Shown: positions 45,052 to 55,119 of the stretch, in pieces
How the letters are laid out: the number at the start of each line of letters is the position of its first letter
Position numbering within the stretch: the stretch's first letter is position 1
Assembly (NCBI RefSeq): GCF_003063545.1
Contig: NZ_NESD01000001.1
Span: 1,239,859-1,303,858, forward strand
Source: Limnohabitans sp. Jir61
Lineage (GTDB): Bacteria; Pseudomonadota; Gammaproteobacteria; Burkholderiales; Burkholderiaceae_C
DNA: 64,000 bases
Direction: 5' to 3'
Translations under genes and position numbers: made by a program
The notes under the pieces: model-generated
The model's input: only the letters and a program-made list of their open reading frames with translations
Database searches by the model: none
What the model was told of the DNA's origin: nothing

Positions 45052-45977
45052 GCGTAGTTCTTTAAAAAGTCTTGGTACGCAAGCTGTATGCCATCGGCCA
45101 AAGCCACTTTGGCACGCCAGCCTTGGGCGGCGGCGGCTGACACATCTAGCAGCTTGCGCGGTGTGCCGTCGGGCTTGGTGCTGTCAAACACAATGCGCCC
45201 TTCAAAGCCCACCACTTTCATCACTTGCTCAGCCAGTTCTCGGATGGTCACATCCACACCCGTGCCAATGTTGAGCAAAGGGCCGTGATAGCCCGCTGTC
45301 ATCAGCTGCACGCAGGCGTCGGCTAGGTCGTCTACATACAAAAACTCGCGCATGGGCTTACCGCTGCCCCACACCACGTATTCGGCATCGCCGCGCAGCT
45401 TGGCTTCGTGGGCTTTGCGTATCAGCGCGGGCAACACATGGCTGTTTTGCAAGTCGTAGTTGTCACCTGGGCCATACAGGTTGGTCGGCATCACGCTGGT
45501 GTAGCGTGTGCCGTATTGGGCGTTAAAGCTCTCGCACAGCTTGATGCCCGCAATCTTGGCCAAGGCATAAGGCTCGTTGGTTTGCTCTAGCGGGCCTGTG
45601 AGCAAATATTCTTCTTTAATGGGCTGCGGGCAGTCACGCGGGTAAATGCAGCTAGAGCCCAAAAACATCAAGTCGTTAATGCCTGCAGCATGCGCGCCCT
45701 GAATTAGGTTGGCCTCCATCATCAGGTTTTGGTAGATGAAGTCGGCACGGTAGGTGTTGTTGGCATGAATGCCGCCCACCTTGGCCGCTGCGATAAACAA
45801 ATAGTCGGGCCTTTCGGCTTTGAGAAAAGCCTCTACCTCGGTTTGTTGCGTCAGGTCTAGCTCGGCGTGTGTGCGGGTGATGATGTGCTGATAACCATCC
45901 GCCTTTAAGCGCCGCACGATGGCCGAACCCACCATACCACGATGGCCAGCTACGTAAATTTTGGCGTCAAACGTCAT
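45048..45977 (-). CDS. fcl: GDP-L-fucose synthase
   Basis: A 309-residue extended SDR epimerase-reductase that turns GDP-4-keto-6-deoxymannose into GDP-L-fucose with NADPH. Seen: [17 protein letters not shown] (NADP fold), [40 protein letters not shown] with the Ser/Tyr/Lys triad, and [11 protein letters not shown]. It lies in a run with manC downstream (overlap) and the WcbI-like gene and gmd upstream, so GDP-fucose supply is complete in this locus. Confidence 0.97.
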   Translation of the reverse strand: MTFDAKIYVAGHRGMVGSAIVRRLKADGYQHIITRTHAELDLTQQTEVEAFLKAERPDYLFIAAAKVGGIHANNTYRADFIYQNLMMEANLIQGAHAAGINDLMFLGSSCIYPRDCPQPIKEEYLLTGPLEQTNEPYALAKIAGIKLCESFNAQYGTRYTSVMPTNLYGPGDNYDLQNSHVLPALIRKAHEAKLRGDAEYVVWGSGKPMREFLYVDDLADACVQLMTAGYHGPLLNIGTGVDVTIRELAEQVMKVVGFEGRIVFDSTKPDGTPRKLLDVSAAAAQGWRAKVALADGIQLAYQDFLKNYA

Positions 45978-45992
45978 GCAAAATACCTGTAA

Positions 45993-46835
45993 TTAGCAAT
46001 TGGATGCAGATTTAAAATCCATGAATAGATTAAATTCATTTGAAAAGTCTTTCATCGAAAAATCAGGCGAATCGATAAAGCCTTTTGATTGAACATGCTT
46101 CGCATAATTAAAATACTCCTCAGTTGATATATCTCGACCTAAGAATATTAGTCTGCCATCTGAAAAATTCAAACCCAACTTATTTCTAATAGAATTATTA
46201 ATCAACCGGTAGCGATTACCATTAATCGAATTAGCTAGCATCGGCTTTAATTTATCAGATATGTTTAATTGCCTTAAAATTTCTTGACAAATATATAAAA
46301 AGAAAACTGGCATTGGATGCCAATGATCTGAAAAAGTACGCTCATTTTTATAAATTGATTCAAACAAAGGAGCTATTTTTATCGAAGAATATTGATCAAT
46401 CTCTCGAAATTTGTTCAACTCGGAGAAAAAATTAGCATCGATTAAATCATCATCTACTTGATAATTCATGTAATCAGAAAAAGAAAGATCGAGCCCAAAT
46501 TCATCTACTGGAAACCAGAACCAGTTGTTTTTTCTATGATTTTGCGATGTAACAGGCCAAAAACCATCAAATCGCCAAAACTCAGTAGAAATATGCAATG
46601 CATTTTTTTTTAAATTTTCGGATATAAATGAATTTTTAAAATAATCAATATTTTTTACATTTTGAGAAATCACCAAATCTGCATTACTAAGCAATGAAAG
46701 GTAATTCTCAGGTGGCTGGGTGTAAGTTGAAACAATAGAGAAATCATATTCATCAATAAAAATTTGAGATTGCGACAAATGTCTTTGCAACTCGCTTACA
46801 AAACAATTAGCAATTAATAAGCAACTTTTTTTCAT
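45993..46835 (-). CDS. WcbI-like polysaccharide biosynthesis protein, putative
   Basis: A 280-residue protein, much more AT-rich than its neighbours gmd and fcl. It begins KKSCLLIANCFVSELQRHL, with LLSNADLVISQNVKN and HISTEFWRFDGFWP, a layout like that of WcbI (capsule protein, possible acetyltransferase of an SGNH-like kind). The assignment is by pattern and not firm. An A9 run (T9 at 46603-46611 on plus) lies in the Lys-Lys-Asn codons and could slip. Its insertion between two GC-richer sugar-nucleotide genes, in a tight operon, suggests transfer as a separate cassette. Confidence 0.5.
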   Translation of the reverse strand: MKKSCLLIANCFVSELQRHLSQSQIFIDEYDFSIVSTYTQPPENYLSLLSNADLVISQNVKNIDYFKNSFISENLKKNALHISTEFWRFDGFWPVTSQNHRKNNWFWFPVDEFGLDLSFSDYMNYQVDDDLIDANFFSELNKFREIDQYSSIKIAPLFESIYKNERTFSDHWHPMPVFFLYICQEILRQLNISDKLKPMLANSINGNRYRLINNSIRNKLGLNFSDGRLIFLGRDISTEEYFNYAKHVQSKGFIDSPDFSMKDFSNEFNLFMDFKSASNC

Positions 46836-46841
46836 AAAAAA

Positions 46842-47972
46842 TTAGCGCTCAACCCCAACGGCCACCTTGTAGCCATGTTGCTTGAGCAATGCGTGTTGCT
46901 TGGCTTTGCTAAGGTCGTGCGCCACCATCTCTTGCACCATCTCGTCTAGGGTGATTTCTGGTACCCAGCCTAGGTTGGCTTTGGCTTTGCTGGGGTCGCC
47001 CAGCAAGGTTTCGACCTCGGTGGGGCGGAAATAGCGTGGGTCAATCTTGACCACCACTTGGCCCACCTTCAGTGCGGGGGCGTTGTCGCCGGTGATGCTG
47101 GCCACCTTGGCCACTTCGTTCACGCCCTCGCCTTCAAAGGCCAAGGTCACGCCCAGTTGATGAGCGGTTTTGCTGATGAACTCGCGCACAGAGTACTGAA
47201 CGCCTGTGGCAATGACGTAGTCTTGCGGTTTGTCTTGTTGCAGCATCATCCACTGCATGCGCACGTAGTCTTTGGCATGGCCCCAGTCGCGCAGGGCATC
47301 CATATTGCCCATGTACAGGCAGTCTTCCAAGCCTTGGGCAATATTGGCCATGCCACGGGTGATTTTGCGGGTGACGAAGGTTTCGCCACGGCGTGGGCTT
47401 TCGTGGTTAAACAAAATACCGTTGCAGGCGTAAATGCCATATGCCTCGCGGTAGTTGACCGTAATCCAATACGCATACATCTTGGCCACGGCATACGGGC
47501 TGCGTGGGTAGAAAGGCGTGGTTTCTCTTTGCGGTATTTCTTGCACTAAACCGTATAGCTCGGATGTGGAGGCTTGGTAGAAACGGGTTTTCTTTTCTAG
47601 CCCCAGCATGCGAACGGCCTCTAGCAGGCGCAGTGTGCCCATGCCGTCTACATCGGCTGTGTATTCGGGTGACTCGAAAGACACAGCCACATGGCTTTGG
47701 GCGCCTAGGTTGTAGATTTCGTCTGGCTGCACCTCTTGAATGATGCGCGTGAGGTTGCTGGTGTCTGACAAATCACCATAGTGCAAATGCAAGTTTTTGT
47801 TGTTTGCATGCGGATCTTGGTAGATATGGTCAATACGGTCTGTATTGAACAGCGATGCACGGCGTTTGATGCCGTGAACTTCATACCCCCTCTCTAAAAG
47901 AAATTCTGCAAGGTATGATCCATCTTGACCGGTAATACCTGTGATGAGCGCAATTTTGTGTTTTGTTGACAT
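46842..47972 (-). CDS. gmd: GDP-mannose 4,6-dehydratase
   Basis: A 376-residue SDR enzyme that makes GDP-4-keto-6-deoxy-D-mannose. Seen: [31 protein letters not shown] (NADP-binding), [33 protein letters not shown] and the Tyr-x3-Lys [26 protein letters not shown]. Normal length. It supplies fcl. Codon use here is like the chromosome average, unlike the AT-rich genes on both sides. The 190-bp region 47973-48162 before it is AT-rich and shows no gene. Confidence 0.97.
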   Translation of the reverse strand: MSTKHKIALITGITGQDGSYLAEFLLERGYEVHGIKRRASLFNTDRIDHIYQDPHANNKNLHLHYGDLSDTSNLTRIIQEVQPDEIYNLGAQSHVAVSFESPEYTADVDGMGTLRLLEAVRMLGLEKKTRFYQASTSELYGLVQEIPQRETTPFYPRSPYAVAKMYAYWITVNYREAYGIYACNGILFNHESPRRGETFVTRKITRGMANIAQGLEDCLYMGNMDALRDWGHAKDYVRMQWMMLQQDKPQDYVIATGVQYSVREFISKTAHQLGVTLAFEGEGVNEVAKVASITGDNAPALKVGQVVVKIDPRYFRPTEVETLLGDPSKAKANLGWVPEITLDEMVQEMVAHDLSKAKQHALLKQHGYKVAVGVER

Positions 47973-48162
47973 TGAGAAGTTACTTTCTTAAAAATTAAGT
48001 TAATTACTGAAATTAAAATACAATTTTCGAACTAAGAAAAGTCATTAAAAACAATTATTCAAACCCTTAAAAATTCGATATAAATAAAAAATTTAAAAAC
48101 CAATATTCGCATTAATAAACACATCCACAAACATACTGATAAAAATATCAATTAACTTAATA

Positions 48163-49038
48163 TTAGAATTTAGCAGGCAACCAATTAAAATTGGCATCAT
48201 AACCAAAACAGTTTTTGGCAATATTTACAGCATAAACACTAAATGTACTAGGCGGCCCATATATCTCATTCATTAACATCATTCTCACAAAATCAATATA
48301 ATAATCCTCGCAACTAACAAATGCACCTAATTGTTTAATTTTAGAATGAAACTCGTTGTTGATTTCATTCGTAAAAATGAAAACAGCACAATCTCTGTCG
48401 ACATTTTTCTTGACCATTGCAATCCAGAATTCATCATCATAAAAATATTTACCACCTTGCCACTCAATATAATCGCCTCGCCTTATGTGTAAGCCAATTT
48501 TTCTCTTACCAAAACTTAATGAATTTATAAATTGAGCTTGCGTGTTTAATAGATCAATTTTCGGAGCTATATTTGAATAACAAACTTCTGAAAATTGGGG
48601 TAAATAAGTTAAATTATAAGGCTCATGAAATATCGTCAATTCATTATCATTGATTAATTTCATAACTTCATAATCGTTAATATCGACCCTCCCAGAAATA
48701 TAAAGGAAATTAAACTTTTCAGAAAAAGTAATGATATTATCCCAGCTATAAGGCTGTAGATTATTTTCAATCTCATAATCATGTTCAACAAGCCTTGAAA
48801 TATGACTAATATCCTTGGCGCTCAACTGCCTATTAGTTAGAGCACGATAAATATCATCAGCATTATTTTTTTGCATCCAATAAGATGTTTCTTCCAAATA
48901 ATTGCCAAAGTTCTCTATACCCCACGGAAAACAGCAAGATTGATTAGAAGAGTCAAGAAAATTTTGAACTTTTGACATCCACACTAGTGAATTACCAAGT
49001 CTTGAATGATCAGTGGGACGTTGCGAAAAAATGATCAT
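48163..49038 (-). CDS. Putative GT11-like alpha-1,2-fucosyltransferase
   Basis: A 291-residue protein with the hallmark IGLHIRRGDYIEW (about residues 179-191), the HxRRGDY motif I of GT11 alpha-1,2-fucosyltransferases that binds GDP-fucose. A late segment MMLMNEIYGPPSTFSVYAVNIAK corresponds to the SNSTFSWWAA-like motif. The N-terminus (GNSLVWMSKVQNFLDSS) is in the place of the family GLGNQLFQ motif but much changed. GDP-L-fucose is made by genes next to it, which supports the call. The gene is AT-rich and isolated by 167 and 190 bp of AT-rich DNA without genes. Confidence 0.68.
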   Translation of the reverse strand: MIIFSQRPTDHSRLGNSLVWMSKVQNFLDSSNQSCCFPWGIENFGNYLEETSYWMQKNNADDIYRALTNRQLSAKDISHISRLVEHDYEIENNLQPYSWDNIITFSEKFNFLYISGRVDINDYEVMKLINDNELTIFHEPYNLTYLPQFSEVCYSNIAPKIDLLNTQAQFINSLSFGKRKIGLHIRRGDYIEWQGGKYFYDDEFWIAMVKKNVDRDCAVFIFTNEINNEFHSKIKQLGAFVSCEDYYIDFVRMMLMNEIYGPPSTFSVYAVNIAKNCFGYDANFNWLPAKF

Positions 49039-49205
49039 AATTAAAAGTGAAGTGATTAGATAATTGAAATTGATATAAAATTTTTTGCACGCGTAGCTTA
49101 TTACGCCAATAATTTTAATGTACTTTTGGAAGATTAACTAGCTTGTGCAATATTATATGGCCGCATAAAAACAATTTAATTTAGTAATTTTACAATACCA
49201 ATTAT

Positions 49206-51029
49206 TTACTTAAAACAGAATAATTTTATCTGCAAAGCTGACCAACTCAGTCCGTAAGAAACCTTTCTGATATTATTAATTATAAAATTTCTATCATGAT
49301 TTTTTATTATAAAAAACACCTTATCAATTGCCTCAAAAAGACTCTCAACTGATTTGTTATCATACAAGCAACCAGTAATCCCATCATCAATGTAGGCAGG
49401 AATTGTACCTAACGCAGGTGCGAGCACTAATGCATCATTTGAAACGGCGTGAAACAGAGATCCTGAAGTAGATATATCTTTATAAGACAAAAAAACAAAT
49501 AACGAATTTTGAACAAGCAAATTATATTGTTCATCATTAAGTCTAATAGGTGAGATTCTGACATTTCTTTTATAGAAGAAACTCTTATCTTTTTCACTCA
49601 ACTCAGGATGAAACTGCCCTGCCATAACTATAGGCAAATCATTATTTTTTTTTGAAATTTCATTGATAAAAAGTTTTATGATCTCCATATCCTTATACTT
49701 TCGAATTTGGCCTGGGACTACAATATATGAGTCTCTGACATCCAAACCAAAATTTAATAATAGATTATTTATATTTTGTGCGCCCGAAGTCGATGAATAT
49801 GGGCCATGCTCGGCGATAACGAGGCTTCCCCATGGCAAAGTACCATAAAATGCCAACATCTGAGATGACACAATCGAATGATGCACATGTACTTTTGCAC
49901 AAACCTGAAATAGAAATAAGGTTAAATCTTTTTCCAAATCTATATTAGTAGACTCATGCGATCCTATGTTATGAACAGTAAATATGACTTTCTTTCCTGC
50001 ACTGATCAAATTCTTTATATGTGTCTTTAGTTTTTCTACTATCAAGACAACCTCTTCATGAGGTCTTCTCATGATATCGTTTAGCCACTGGATATGTAAT
50101 ATATCAAACTTCTTAAAGTTTAACTCTAAAGACAAATACGCATCCAATTTTTCAAATGTCTGAAACCCTACAGCCTCAATTGACTGATACATCATTTGCT
50201 GATACGGATTACCAGATGTGTAATCAGGGTAAAATACCACCTTAGGCTTTGGCCCCTTAAATTCAGAATGCTGAATTTGATTCTCATTAAATTTTCGATA
50301 AGCTGAAAATCTTTCATACTCATATTTAATTAAATCATTTGATAGCTGATTTGAATGTAATCGAAATTCTTTGACTCTGAAGTCAACCCAAGTTGGTGGA
50401 ACTAAGCGAGACAACTTTACAAACAACTCATAATCGCCAGCTAACTTTAGAATTGGATTCAGCCCCCCCGCTTTCTTGAATAGATCATAGCCAATAGCGA
50501 CTGATTCAGCTCTCAGCCAAGCCCCCCCCCGAAAATTAAAATCCCCAGATGACAATCTTTCTAAGTCAATCTTGGAATGTGGCGTATCGGTTATTACTTC
50601 TCCGGTTTCATTTATATCCAAGGCTCTACCGATAAACCATTTATTTCTTACCTCATCTGGTTGATTAGAAATATTGAGCACAAAATCATTGGCTAATTTA
50701 TCATCTGAATTCAGCCAAAAAACAAGATCGTAATCAAAATTGGCCCCATGCTGAGATCCATCACCTATTGCAACGCCCTGATTAATCGCGTCATACATTC
50801 CAGAATCAGCCGATCTTTCGACAACAAAATTTATTTTCTTTGCAGAAATTATCTCTATATATCGTGTTAGAAAACTTCTGATCACACCAATCGTGTTATC
50901 ACTTGAACCACCGTCTTTTACAACATGTGTAATCTGGGAAAAATCTAAAGACTGATCAAGAACACTTTTTAAACATTCGCAAATATACTTCTCAGAGTTA
51001 AATGTAGGCGTAACGATTAATATTCTCAT
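49206..51029 (-). CDS. Two-domain glycosyltransferase (GT2 + GT4-like) with poly-G tracts
   Basis: A 607-residue fusion. Residues 1-250 are GT2: RILIVTPTFNSEKYICECLKSVLDQSL, VVKDGGSSDNT, FWLNSDDKL. Residues about 260-607 are GT-B-like: FHPELSEKDKSFFYKRNVRISPI and SGSLFHAVSNDALVLAPALGTIPAYID. The gene is AT-rich yet holds G9 (plus-strand C9, 50522-50530, codons for Arg-Gly-Gly-Ala near residue 167) and G7 (50463-50469, near residue 187). A change of one G would cut the protein after its first quarter, as in phase-variable transferases. The version here is in frame. It overlaps the exostosin-like gene by ATGA. Confidence 0.85.
   Translation of the reverse strand: MRILIVTPTFNSEKYICECLKSVLDQSLDFSQITHVVKDGGSSDNTIGVIRSFLTRYIEIISAKKINFVVERSADSGMYDAINQGVAIGDGSQHGANFDYDLVFWLNSDDKLANDFVLNISNQPDEVRNKWFIGRALDINETGEVITDTPHSKIDLERLSSGDFNFRGGAWLRAESVAIGYDLFKKAGGLNPILKLAGDYELFVKLSRLVPPTWVDFRVKEFRLHSNQLSNDLIKYEYERFSAYRKFNENQIQHSEFKGPKPKVVFYPDYTSGNPYQQMMYQSIEAVGFQTFEKLDAYLSLELNFKKFDILHIQWLNDIMRRPHEEVVLIVEKLKTHIKNLISAGKKVIFTVHNIGSHESTNIDLEKDLTLFLFQVCAKVHVHHSIVSSQMLAFYGTLPWGSLVIAEHGPYSSTSGAQNINNLLLNFGLDVRDSYIVVPGQIRKYKDMEIIKLFINEISKKNNDLPIVMAGQFHPELSEKDKSFFYKRNVRISPIRLNDEQYNLLVQNSLFVFLSYKDISTSGSLFHAVSNDALVLAPALGTIPAYIDDGITGCLYDNKSVESLFEAIDKVFFIIKNHDRNFIINNIRKVSYGLSWSALQIKLFCFK
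50463..50530 (-). repeat. Two poly-G tracts in a glycosyltransferase gene
   Basis: C7 at 50463-50469 and C9 at 50522-50530 on the plus strand, read as G7 and G9 in the coding strand of an otherwise AT-rich gene. Such tracts are known slipped-strand switch sites in surface-glycan genes of other bacteria; use here is inferred. Confidence 0.6.
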
Positions 51030-53269
51030 ACCAACCTCAACTGTCTTCCAGCAAATGCAGCATGAGGTTCTTTAAAGATCTTCGAGCTATTAATAATCTC
51101 TACATTTTCGCCTTGTAACCTTGGGGTGAAAGTGCTAAGCATTGAATAAAGATCCTCAATCATTGACACACGGAAGTTTTCATCATGCATAATTTTATAA
51201 ATTAATGTCTCTTTAAAGACAAAAACTCTTTCAGCGCTTTCGAGCGAGTAGACAGCATCCATAACTACCCCAGATGTTTTGTTTTTATAGTGACTGACGT
51301 CATTTGGAATAATAAAATAATCAAACTTAGACAGAAAATCAAACCATTCATCGCTACTTATACGATCCCTCAAGATTATTAATCTCGGATTCTCCACGGA
51401 GAAATCTTCTATCCATTTTACATCTGACACTACTTGCGGATAATCTTTGGGAAATCTAATCTCATTTATGTGACAGTAAAAATTAACATTTTTCGGAGCG
51501 CTATTAATTAGTTTTGAAATATTATTTTTTATCCAAGAAAGTCCCTTTCCTGGTCTAGGATCACCCGCATGTAACAATGCATTAACACCATCGACTAAAC
51601 GCGACTTAGGTTTACTAGTCTTCACTGCAAGAGAATTATTGCTCAGCATCACATGAGGATGAATATCAATTTCTATTTGATGGTTGTTTTTCTTGACAAA
51701 CATCTGTGCATACGTCGATCTAAATTGTGCATTGGATGTTGCAATACTCAAAAACTTTCCATGCTCTTTTAATTTATTTGATATTTTCTCAATTGCTTGA
51801 ACATATAAATAATCAAGCAAGTTGTTATCTTTTTCATTAGGATTTACTGACTCATAACCGAAAGGCAGAAACATTAACTCCAAATAAACGCCATCAATTT
51901 TATTGAATATCTCACCGATGATAAAACTTAACCCCATCAACAGTGGCAGTGTACATGTGTGAATGTAAACCACGCCTGCCTTATTAACTTTATCTATCCC
52001 CAATGAAATATCGCGTGCGAATCTAATCGCCTGCTGGTTAATTTTTGAGATATCAGAATATTTAAAATCATAGACTGAATATGAAAAACATGGATATGTC
52101 TCATACGACATATCGGCACTGACCTTTAACTTCTCATTTGCCAACACAAATATTTCTGCTCGATCTTTAAAACAATCAAACATATCAGAATTTATTTGAT
52201 GATGATGAGAACCCGAATCTTTCAAACCAGGGTCTAACACGATCAACACTTTATCTTTTTTAAGATCAAAAATACTAGTTTCTTTTTCACTATTTATAAA
52301 ACCAGTTACCAAGAGTTTTATATCATGAATAAAATTCTCACGGCCGTATTTTTTATACAGCTCGGCTCCTGCGGCCTTCATTTCATGCAATAGCTTCTCA
52401 TTGTTGGCTAGTGACGGAAGCATTTTTATGCATTCATCTACGCCAGATTGTGTTTCCGTAAAGAAAAGTGCGGCATTCTGCCACTCCGAAAAATTTCCGG
52501 GTAAGCATATGTTGTCTTTAAAGATTACAGGTATGGACCCATAAGCAAAACTCTCCCACAGTCTTATAGAGTTTGGGCCAGAACCTGATGGACAAAGAGA
52601 AAATATTGATCGATTCAACAAGGCTCTATATTCAATTTCGCGAGACTCCAAGTCTTTCACTATCTGTACGTCAATATTTTTTCCATCAATTTGAGACTTA
52701 TAAACGTGAGCGTTATAGTGCCACTCTTTCCTCTCAACAATTACTCGTTTAACTGAATCATCAACACTATCAAATATTCTACGTCTAACATCAGTTTGAT
52801 AGTACTTGGGGTCGTAAGCACCAACAAAACTATACAAAATATCACGCTTGAGATTGACATCAAAATCATCTCCAGGAATGATTACTGGATAAAGAGGGAA
52901 CGCGTGAATTTTTACGGTCGGATCAGTTGTATCACTGAATTTGGCATGCGCCCAGAAGATATCAGTCACTCCAACTTCTTTGAATATATTTAAATATCTA
53001 TAGCAATATATGTGCTGGCATACGGTTATAACAGTATTTGATCTAGATGTTCTGTTTTTTATCGATCGATACTCTTCAAGCAAAACGTCAGGCACTTCCT
53101 TTCCTGTTTGCAGAAAATCAATTAATGTTGCCCAAGGAAATGCAATGTATTCAAAATCTTGATGTTCTTTTGTTATTGCAATATTTTTTATATTTTCATA
53201 AGCATGCAACTCAGTTATAGCTGGCGACTGCCAATAATTTTTATTGGTAATTTCTACAAGATTAAGCAT
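51026..53269 (-). CDS. Two-domain glycosyltransferase (exostosin-like + GT-B-like)
   Basis: A 747-residue protein from the ATG at 53269, chosen because GGGAGG lies 4 nt upstream; the open frame reaches 53287. The N-terminal half (about 90-330) is exostosin/GT47-like: RDILYSFVGAYDPKYYQTDVRRRIFD and NRSIFSLCPSGSGPNSIRLWESFAYGSIPVIFKDNICLP. The C-terminal half (about 350-747) is a second GT-B-like domain: KVLIVLDPGLKDSGSHHHQINSD, LLHAGDPRPGKGLSW, FDYFIIPNDVSHYKNKTSGVVMDAV. It is AT-rich like its neighbour. It probably adds two sugars in sequence to the glycan; donors unknown. Confidence 0.82.
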   Translation of the reverse strand: MLNLVEITNKNYWQSPAITELHAYENIKNIAITKEHQDFEYIAFPWATLIDFLQTGKEVPDVLLEEYRSIKNRTSRSNTVITVCQHIYCYRYLNIFKEVGVTDIFWAHAKFSDTTDPTVKIHAFPLYPVIIPGDDFDVNLKRDILYSFVGAYDPKYYQTDVRRRIFDSVDDSVKRVIVERKEWHYNAHVYKSQIDGKNIDVQIVKDLESREIEYRALLNRSIFSLCPSGSGPNSIRLWESFAYGSIPVIFKDNICLPGNFSEWQNAALFFTETQSGVDECIKMLPSLANNEKLLHEMKAAGAELYKKYGRENFIHDIKLLVTGFINSEKETSIFDLKKDKVLIVLDPGLKDSGSHHHQINSDMFDCFKDRAEIFVLANEKLKVSADMSYETYPCFSYSVYDFKYSDISKINQQAIRFARDISLGIDKVNKAGVVYIHTCTLPLLMGLSFIIGEIFNKIDGVYLELMFLPFGYESVNPNEKDNNLLDYLYVQAIEKISNKLKEHGKFLSIATSNAQFRSTYAQMFVKKNNHQIEIDIHPHVMLSNNSLAVKTSKPKSRLVDGVNALLHAGDPRPGKGLSWIKNNISKLINSAPKNVNFYCHINEIRFPKDYPQVVSDVKWIEDFSVENPRLIILRDRISSDEWFDFLSKFDYFIIPNDVSHYKNKTSGVVMDAVYSLESAERVFVFKETLIYKIMHDENFRVSMIEDLYSMLSTFTPRLQGENVEIINSSKIFKEPHAAFAGRQLRLV

Positions 53270-55115
53270 CAAGCCTCCCAAACGCATGCGTCATCTTCTT
53301 TGCAATGTAATTTGCATTAAAAATATCAGTATCAATACTAATTCGATCAAATATATTAGTGCAAATCTTTAGTTTGCTTGACGCATCGTTAATATTTACC
53401 TCCGCCCAAGCTGCTGCATCAGATACATCTATCCATTGATATGCAGTTCTGTCTAAATCAATTAATTTAAATTCAACAGGATGGGCCAATTCATTCTGCA
53501 TAAAGTCAACATTACCCGAGTAATTGGTAGCCACGACAGGCTTACCCAGCAGCATAGCCTCAGCCAAAGTACGCCCAAACCCCTCTGCCCTGTGCAACGA
53601 TACATAGGCATCGCAAGCGTTGATCAGGCCCAGCACTTCGGGGCGGTCTAGGGTTTCAGTAATCAGCTGTATGCGCTTGTCGGTTTGGCATTCTTTTAAG
53701 AATGCCTGCCATTCAGGGTTGTTTGGCTTGGTGTTCATGGTTTTCAGCACCAAGCCCACGGTGTTGTCGGTGGGTTTAAAGGCCTGTTTAAAGGCCTGCA
53801 CGGCCGCCATGGGGTTTTTGCGGGCCACGGATGAGTTGAAGTCAAAGATGTACAAAAACAAGAACTTCTTCTCGGGCAGGCCATAGTGCTTGCGTGGGTA
53901 GGGCTTCATACGCTCTACGCTCACGGCCAATGGCACTAGCTTGACGGGCTTGTCTGTAGCCTGCTTGTACATTTCTTCTAAGAAGGTGCTGCTGGCCCAC
54001 ACCTCGTCTACCAGCTCAAAGGCATAGGGCTTCCATGCTTTGGGGAATACAGCCAGCTCCCACGGCCACCAGCCAATGTTGCGATAGCCTTCAAACACGG
54101 CTGCGCCTTTTTGCATAAATACGCGGCTGACGGTGTCAAACGCGGGCAGGCAAAACAGGTTTGTGTTGTAGGGGGGCAGCTCTGTGCCTTCGCTGACCTT
54201 GCCCTTGAGGTGCAGATCGGCTTGGCGGGCGTCGCCCGCATCCACATTCACCACATGGTAGGCAATGCCTGCGGCTTCGCAGCATTCCACGGCCATGCGC
54301 AGGTCTTCGCCAATGCCTAGCTCGCCATAGGCGAAGCCATAGATGTTCAGGCCAAAGGGTTTGTCAGCCGTGGTGCTTGGGGCTGCGGCTTGCTGTTTGG
54401 TATTTGGGGCCAGCCACGGCAGCTTAGCTGCGGTGGTTTTTTGGGTGGCCAGTGCGGCTGCGCCTTCGGGGCTTTGCACCCATGCTTTCCAGCGACCTGC
54501 CACCAAGGGGGCGATGCCCAGTGTGCCCACCACATTAAAGAACCAGCCCAAAAAGGCCAGCCTGCCCTGAGCGGTGTAGAGGCTGCGGGCTTGTTGGGTT
54601 TTGTCGTCCATCAAGCGCCACAGCAGGTACATCAGTAGCGTGGCGGCAGGCACTGAATTGGCAGCTGAAGCGTCGTCTTCACCCGCTTTGGCCAAAGTGT
54701 CGGGCACAGGCTGGTCTAGGGCGGCCACTAGGCTGCGGGGGACGTGCTGGGCCAGTTGGTGATCGGCCAGGCCGCGCACCACCACCCATGCAAAGAACAG
54801 CTCGTTTTGCAGCTTGCCGTCTTTGGCAAACTCTTTCACTGCGTCGGGGCGGTATTTGGCCAGCAGGCTGGCTAGCTTGGGCACATCTAGCTGCACTCCT
54901 GCAATGGTGGCTGTGCCTGCACTGGCAAACAAGGCGTTGCGCTGATCGGCATCTAGGCTGTCGGCCCAGCCCGGAAACTCTTGTCTGCCCTTGATGAGCC
55001 ACCACTCAGCAAAGCCTGGGTCGTCTTTGCTAGCAAAGGTGTCGCGTAGGTCTTTGCGTAGCAGCCAAGCAAACTGCTTAGCTAGGTCTACGGTCAGCCG
55101 CGATCCAGTAAACAT
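53262..55115 (-). CDS. Large family 4 glycosyltransferase with unknown N-terminal domain
   Basis: A 617-residue protein. Residues 1-250 are helical, with FASKDDPGFAEWWLIKGRQEFPGW and a Pro/Ala/Thr-rich linker; the role is unknown. Residues about 265-560 are GT4: GLNIYGFAYGELGIGEDLRMAVECC, KFLFLYIFDFNSSVARKNPMAAV and NACDAYVSLHRAEGFGRTLAEAMLLGKPVVATNYSGN. The last 90 codons or so change to the AT-rich style of the next genes (from about 53530 down), so the C-terminus was probably exchanged by recombination. Paralogue of the transferase at 39937-41025. Confidence 0.87.
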   Translation of the reverse strand: MFTGSRLTVDLAKQFAWLLRKDLRDTFASKDDPGFAEWWLIKGRQEFPGWADSLDADQRNALFASAGTATIAGVQLDVPKLASLLAKYRPDAVKEFAKDGKLQNELFFAWVVVRGLADHQLAQHVPRSLVAALDQPVPDTLAKAGEDDASAANSVPAATLLMYLLWRLMDDKTQQARSLYTAQGRLAFLGWFFNVVGTLGIAPLVAGRWKAWVQSPEGAAALATQKTTAAKLPWLAPNTKQQAAAPSTTADKPFGLNIYGFAYGELGIGEDLRMAVECCEAAGIAYHVVNVDAGDARQADLHLKGKVSEGTELPPYNTNLFCLPAFDTVSRVFMQKGAAVFEGYRNIGWWPWELAVFPKAWKPYAFELVDEVWASSTFLEEMYKQATDKPVKLVPLAVSVERMKPYPRKHYGLPEKKFLFLYIFDFNSSVARKNPMAAVQAFKQAFKPTDNTVGLVLKTMNTKPNNPEWQAFLKECQTDKRIQLITETLDRPEVLGLINACDAYVSLHRAEGFGRTLAEAMLLGKPVVATNYSGNVDFMQNELAHPVEFKLIDLDRTAYQWIDVSDAAAWAEVNINDASSKLKICTNIFDRISIDTDIFNANYIAKKMTHAFGRLDA

Positions 55116-55119
55116 GGGC

